Below, piece by piece: positions 5,940-9,338 of a stretch of 9,338 nucleotides of DNA; positions within the stretch are counted from its first letter, which is position 1, and each line of letters starts with the position of its first letter. The notes below the pieces were generated by a model. The model was not told the origin of the DNA. It saw only the letters and a list, made by a program, of their open reading frames with translations, and made no database searches. The position numbers and the translations under genes are program-made. The stretch lies in NCBI GenBank assembly GCA_949742895.1, contig CATJRT010000191.1, positions 1 through 9,338 of the forward strand, in the 5' to 3' direction. This DNA is from an uncultured Eubacteriales bacterium. GTDB taxonomy: Bacteria > Bacillota_A > Clostridia > Oscillospirales > Oscillospiraceae.

Positions 5940-5980
5940 GCCCCGTCCGGGGCAGACGTGTCCGCTCCATTGGCGCAATG
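5940..5980. repeat. Two small inverted repeats in the maf-mreC gap
   Basis: GCCCCG TC CGGGGC (5940-5953) and CATTG GCG CAATG (5968-5980) are perfect short palindromes in the 110-base gap between maf and mreC. Neither is followed by a T-run on either strand, so they are not convincing terminators. They could fold in the mRNA or bind a protein; no promoter was clear in the gap. Confidence 0.4.
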
Positions 5981-6036
5981 CTATCCCCACCCCCTGCGGA
6001 GGCGGGGCATACCTACCCACAGATGGGAGAATATTC

Positions 6037-6867
6037 ATGAAGCAATTTTTTCGCAACAACGGTGCGTTAATTGTGGTGGCGGCGGTGCTGCTGGCGGCAG
6101 TGCTGGCGCTGGGGTCCTACATTTTGGGCTTCGACCCGCTGTCCAGTGCGCTGGAGGTGCTGGCCACGCCGTTCCGGGCGGCGTCCAGCGCGGTGACAAA
6201 CTGGACCGAGGCGCAGTATGACAAGGCGTTCCGCTACGAGGAGCTAACGGCGGAGAACGAGGCCCTCCGGGCAAGGGTGGCGGAACTGGAGCAGGACGCC
6301 CTGGCGGGGCAGGACGCCCAACGGGAGAACGAGCGCCTGCGGGACCTGCTTGGCCTGGCGGAGGAGCGGCCCGAGCTGCAATACCGGGACGCGTCGGTGG
6401 TGCGCCGCTCATCGTCCAACTGGACCTCTGACCTGACCATCGACCGGGGCACCCTGGGCGGCGTAGAGGTGAACGACTGCGTCATCGATCAGCACGGCCA
6501 CCTCATCGGCGTGGTTACCCAGGCGGACCCTAACTCCAGCGTGGTTACCACCATCCTGGACCCCACCATGGAGCTGGGCGGGCGGGTGGCCCGCACTGAC
6601 GAGGACGCGATTTTGGAGGGAGATTTCACCCTCATGCTCAGCGGGCTGCTGCGGCTGTCCTTTTTGTCGGAGGAGGCCCTGCTGGTGTCCGGCGACCAGG
6701 TGACCACCTCGGGCCTGGGCGGGATATATCCGCCGGGGCTGGTGGTGGGTTCGGTGCGGTCCCTTCAGGTGGAGGCCGACGGCATCAGCCGCTATGCGGA
6801 GGTGGAGCCTGCCGCCGACATCGCCGGGGCGCGGTATGTTTATATCATAGTAGATTATGGAGCATGA
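6037..6867 (+). CDS. mreC: Cell shape-determining protein MreC
   Basis: A 276-residue MreC, the bitopic membrane protein that links cytoplasmic MreB filaments to the extracytoplasmic wall-synthesis machinery (MreD, RodA, PBP2). One N-terminal transmembrane helix is present at about 10-31 (ALIVVAAVLLAAVLALG), then a periplasmic-side coiled coil at about 65-108 rich in Glu, Leu and Arg, then the two beta-barrel regions. Family marks include VVRRSSSNW (121-129), TIDRGTLGGV (134-143), a GVV stretch near 158-160, and TSGLGGIYPPGLVVG (224-238), the best-conserved MreC motif. GGGAG lies eight to nine bases ahead of the ATG. The upstream gene is maf, as in many bacteria, but mreB is not between them and mreD does not follow; mutS does. 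Length is normal. Confidence 0.95.
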   Translation: MKQFFRNNGALIVVAAVLLAAVLALGSYILGFDPLSSALEVLATPFRAASSAVTNWTEAQYDKAFRYEELTAENEALRARVAELEQDALAGQDAQRENERLRDLLGLAEERPELQYRDASVVRRSSSNWTSDLTIDRGTLGGVEVNDCVIDQHGHLIGVVTQADPNSSVVTTILDPTMELGGRVARTDEDAILEGDFTLMLSGLLRLSFLSEEALLVSGDQVTTSGLGGIYPPGLVVGSVRSLQVEADGISRYAEVEPAADIAGARYVYIIVDYGA

Positions 6868-6872
6868 AGCAG

Positions 6873-6895
6873 GCGGCGGGGATATTCCCCGCCGC
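6873..6895 (+). terminator. Strong GC hairpin between mreC and mutS
   Basis: GCGGCGGGGA, loop TAT, TCCCCGCCGC makes a perfect ten-base-pair stem starting five bases after the mreC stop. It is followed only by GTTTCCT, so the T-run is poor. It could be a weak or partial terminator or an mRNA-stabilising 3' end for mreC. mutS starts 26 bases after it, too close for a separate full promoter after the hairpin. Confidence 0.5.
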
Positions 6896-6921
6896 GTTTC
6901 CTAAAGAAAGAGAGTGAGCGT

Positions 6922-9338
6922 ATGGCGGAGCTGACCCCCATGATGCGGCAGTATTTCAAGATTAAGGAGCAGCACCCGGACTGCCTGCTGTTTTTCCGGC
7001 TGGGCGATTTCTACGAGATGTTCAACGAGGACGCCAGGCTGGGGGCGGAGGAGCTGGGGCTGACCCTCACCACCCGGGACCGGGGCAAGCCCGAGGAGGA
7101 GCGCACCCCCATGTGCGGCGTGCCCTATCACTCCGCCCAGAACTACATCGCCCGGCTTATCAAGCGGGGATATAAGGTGGCCATCTGCGAGCAGATGGAG
7201 GACCCGGCCACTGCCAAGGGCCTGGTGGACCGGGACATCATCCGCATCGTCACCCCTGGCACCGCCATGGACGACGTGATGCTGGACGAGAGCCGGAACA
7301 ACTACATCTGCGCCGTCTACCAGGACAGCGTCGGGGCGGGGCTGGCCCGGTGCGATTTGTCCACGGGGCAGTTCGCCTGCGCCCCCTTCCGGGGGAAGGA
7401 CTGGCTGGCCCACCTGCTCAACGCCCTGGCGGCCTGCCCGCCCAGCGAGGCGATTTTATCCGACGCTGCGGCGGCGGAGGGAGAGCTGGCCGGGTTTTTG
7501 AAGGAACGGCTGGGGTGCCTGTGCCAGCGGGGAGCGGAGGTGCGCTTCCGGCCCGCCCAGGCGCTGGACGCCCTGCGTTCCTGCGGCCTGTGGGGGGAGG
7601 AGCCCTTCCCGGAGGAGGACGGCCCCCGTCTGTGCCTGCAAGCCGCCGGCGCTCTGGCGGCCTACCTCACCGAAACCCAAAAGACCGACCTGCACCACCT
7701 CGGCCCCCTGTCCATGGAGGAGGGGGACCGGGGGGTGATGGAGCTGGACCTCACCGCCCGCAAGACGCTGGAGCTGACCGAAACCTTCCGGGGCAAGGAG
7801 AAAAAGGGCTCTTTGCTGTGGGTGCTGGACAAGACCAGGACGCCAATGGGACACCGGCTCATCCGTGCATGGCTGGAGCAGCCCCTGTGCTCCCCTGCCG
7901 CCATCGCGAAGCGGCAGGACGCGGTGGCGGCGCTGGTGGGCGACGCGGTGGCCCGTGAGGAGCTGGCCCTCAGCCTGCGCCGGGTGCCCGATTTGGAGCG
8001 GCTCATCGGTAAGGTGGTATACGGCAGCGCCAACGCCCGGGATATGCTGTTGCTGGCGGACGGCCTTGCCGTTCTGCCCGAGCTGGCGCGGCAGGGCGCA
8101 GGGCTGGACAGCCGGGCCATCGGCCCGCTGGTGCGTGAGCTGGGCGGGCTGGAGGAGCTGGAACAGCGGCTCCACGCCGCTATCCGGGACGACGCCGACG
8201 ATGACCGCCTGCCCTTCACCATCCGGGAGGGAGGCTTTATCCGGCCGGGGTACGACGGGGAGGTGGACCGCCTCCGGGACGTGCTGGACCACGGTACGGA
8301 CATGATGGCGGCGCTGGAGGTCCGGGAAAAGGAGCGCACCGGTATCAAAAGCCTGAAGGTGCGCTATAACAAGGTATTCGGCTATTACATCGAGGTATCC
8401 AAGAGCTACTACAGCATGGTGCCCGAGGACTACATCCGCAAGCAGACTTTGGTGAACTGCGAGCGGTTCTTCACCCAGGAGCTGAAAAACCTGGAGCACG
8501 AGATTTTGTCCGCACAGAGCCGGGTGACGGCGCTGGAATACCAGCTCTTCTGCCAGCTCCGGGACGAAGCCGCCGCCCAGGTTAGGAGGGTGCAGGAGGC
8601 AGCGGCCTGCGCAGCCCAACTGGATGTGCTCACCTCTTTTGCCGCCGTGGCGGCACAAAACAATTATTGCCGCCCCGCTGTGGACAGCGGCGGCGTCATC
8701 GATATCCGGGAGGGGCGCCATCCGGTGGTGGAGCGGATGCTGAAGGACGCCCTGTTCGTTCCCAACGACACATACATGGACGGCGGAGACCACCGCTTGG
8801 CCATCATTACGGGACCCAACATGGCGGGCAAATCCACCTATATGCGCCAAGTGGCCCTCATTGTGCTCATGGCACAGATGGGCAGCTTCGTCCCCGCCCG
8901 GTCCGCCCGAATCGGGGTGGTGGACCGGGTATTCACCCGCATCGGGGCCTCCGACGACCTGAGCGCGGGGCAGTCCACCTTCATGGTGGAGATGACCGAG
9001 GTGGCAAATATGCTGAAAAACGCCACACCCCGCTCTCTGCTGGTGCTGGACGAGATTGGCCGGGGCACGTCCACCTACGATGGTATGTCCATTGCCCGGG
9101 CGGTGCTGGAGCACTGCGCGGACAAGAAGCGGCTGGGGGCCAGGACGCTGTTCGCCACCCACTACCACGAGCTGACCGAGGTGGAGCAGGCCCTCGAGGG
9201 CGTACAGAACTACCACATCGCGGCCAAAAAGCGGGGAGAGGGCATTGTGTTCCTGCGGAAGATCGTCCCCGGCGGGGCGGACCAGAGCTATGGCATCGAG
9301 GTGGCTAGGTTGGCCGGGGTGCCGGGGCGTGTCATCGA
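6922..9338 (+). CDS. mutS: DNA mismatch repair protein MutS (3' end beyond the window)
   Basis: Recognises mispaired and looped bases and, as an ATP-driven sliding clamp, recruits MutL. I translated the frame codon by codon from ATG 6922 to the right edge: 805 uninterrupted codons, so perhaps 50-70 residues are missing. The mismatch-binding Phe-x-Glu is present as F30 and E32 in LGDFYEMF. Then come the connector, the lever/clamp region (IREGGFIRPGYD, GIKSLKVRYNKVFGYYIEVS) and the ATPase: Walker A GPNMAGKST (631-639), the DDLSAGQSTF signature (678-687), Walker B LLVLDEIGRGTST with D710-E711, and the FATHYHEL His motif (744-751). This is MutS1 rather than MutS2, since the N-terminal mismatch domain is intact. 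A purine-rich AAAGAGAGTGAG precedes the start. It is probably co-transcribed with mreC through the intervening hairpin; mutL often follows mutS and may lie beyond the edge. Confidence 0.98.
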   Translation, partial: MAELTPMMRQYFKIKEQHPDCLLFFRLGDFYEMFNEDARLGAEELGLTLTTRDRGKPEEERTPMCGVPYHSAQNYIARLIKRGYKVAICEQMEDPATAKGLVDRDIIRIVTPGTAMDDVMLDESRNNYICAVYQDSVGAGLARCDLSTGQFACAPFRGKDWLAHLLNALAACPPSEAILSDAAAAEGELAGFLKERLGCLCQRGAEVRFRPAQALDALRSCGLWGEEPFPEEDGPRLCLQAAGALAAYLTETQKTDLHHLGPLSMEEGDRGVMELDLTARKTLELTETFRGKEKKGSLLWVLDKTRTPMGHRLIRAWLEQPLCSPAAIAKRQDAVAALVGDAVAREELALSLRRVPDLERLIGKVVYGSANARDMLLLADGLAVLPELARQGAGLDSRAIGPLVRELGGLEELEQRLHAAIRDDADDDRLPFTIREGGFIRPGYDGEVDRLRDVLDHGTDMMAALEVREKERTGIKSLKVRYNKVFGYYIEVSKSYYSMVPEDYIRKQTLVNCERFFTQELKNLEHEILSAQSRVTALEYQLFCQLRDEAAAQVRRVQEAAACAAQLDVLTSFAAVAAQNNYCRPAVDSGGVIDIREGRHPVVERMLKDALFVPNDTYMDGGDHRLAIITGPNMAGKSTYMRQVALIVLMAQMGSFVPARSARIGVVDRVFTRIGASDDLSAGQSTFMVEMTEVANMLKNATPRSLLVLDEIGRGTSTYDGMSIARAVLEHCADKKRLGARTLFATHYHELTEVEQALEGVQNYHIAAKKRGEGIVFLRKIVPGGADQSYGIEVARLAGVPGRVI

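Noticed and set aside
7456..9216. 586-codon open frame on the minus strand, opposite mutS
   Set aside because: Same cause. It is His/Gln/Gly rich, lacks a ribosome site, and lies wholly under the conserved mutS frame.
1..9338. CRISPR arrays, tRNA or rRNA genes, insertion sequences
   Set aside because: I saw no regularly spaced repeats, cloverleaf-like sequence, rRNA sequence, transposase-like protein or terminal inverted repeats by eye; a small RNA could still be missed without a covariance search.

Overview
The window looks like chromosomal DNA from a GC-rich Firmicute, most likely a gut Oscillospiraceae/Clostridia relative. This is inferred from the single-chain (alpha2-type) glycyl-tRNA synthetase, a ZapA next to a long U32 'peptidase', strong GGAGG-type ribosome sites, and heavy G/C use in third codon positions. 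I could not run a search, so the taxonomy is tentative. Most of the sequence is core housekeeping. The unusual part is a short, less GC-rich patch at about 4985-5335.

Left arm, minus strand (1-2219). A small two-helix membrane protein of unknown function (1695-2141) is read leftward and ends in a clear intrinsic terminator (1641-1672). A membrane acyltransferase of the acyltransferase-3 family (576-1616) follows, then glycyl-tRNA synthetase (532 to beyond the left edge). The acyltransferase and glyS are 43 bases apart and probably share a transcript.

Centre, plus strand (2142-4798). A divergent promoter region separates the membrane protein from zapA (2334-2648), which has a textbook extended -10 promoter and is followed by an RlhA-like U32 protein (2717-4798). 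U32 proteins of this type are Fe-S dependent RNA-hydroxylation factors rather than proven proteases.

Accessory patch (about 4780-5335). A short gene resembling the clostridial DUF6809 family (4780-5055, minus) is divergent from an XRE-type helix-turn-helix. The HTH is fused in frame to a complete Maf nucleotide pyrophosphatase (5120-5926, plus). The HTH half has about 53% GC and about 50% GC at third positions. The Maf half has about two-thirds GC, and about 88% GC at third positions in the codons I counted. The divergent promoter carries two perfect 8-bp direct repeats overlapping the -35 box on one side and the ribosome site on the other. This suggests a former regulator/partner pair that landed in front of maf and captured it.

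Right arm, plus strand (6037-9338). mreC follows maf without mreB or mreD. After a strong 10-bp-stem hairpin comes mutS, the largest gene, open to the right edge (805 codons present). Together the right half carries cell-shape/division (ZapA, MreC, Maf) and genome or nucleotide-pool upkeep (Maf, MutS) functions, plus ribosome modification (U32).
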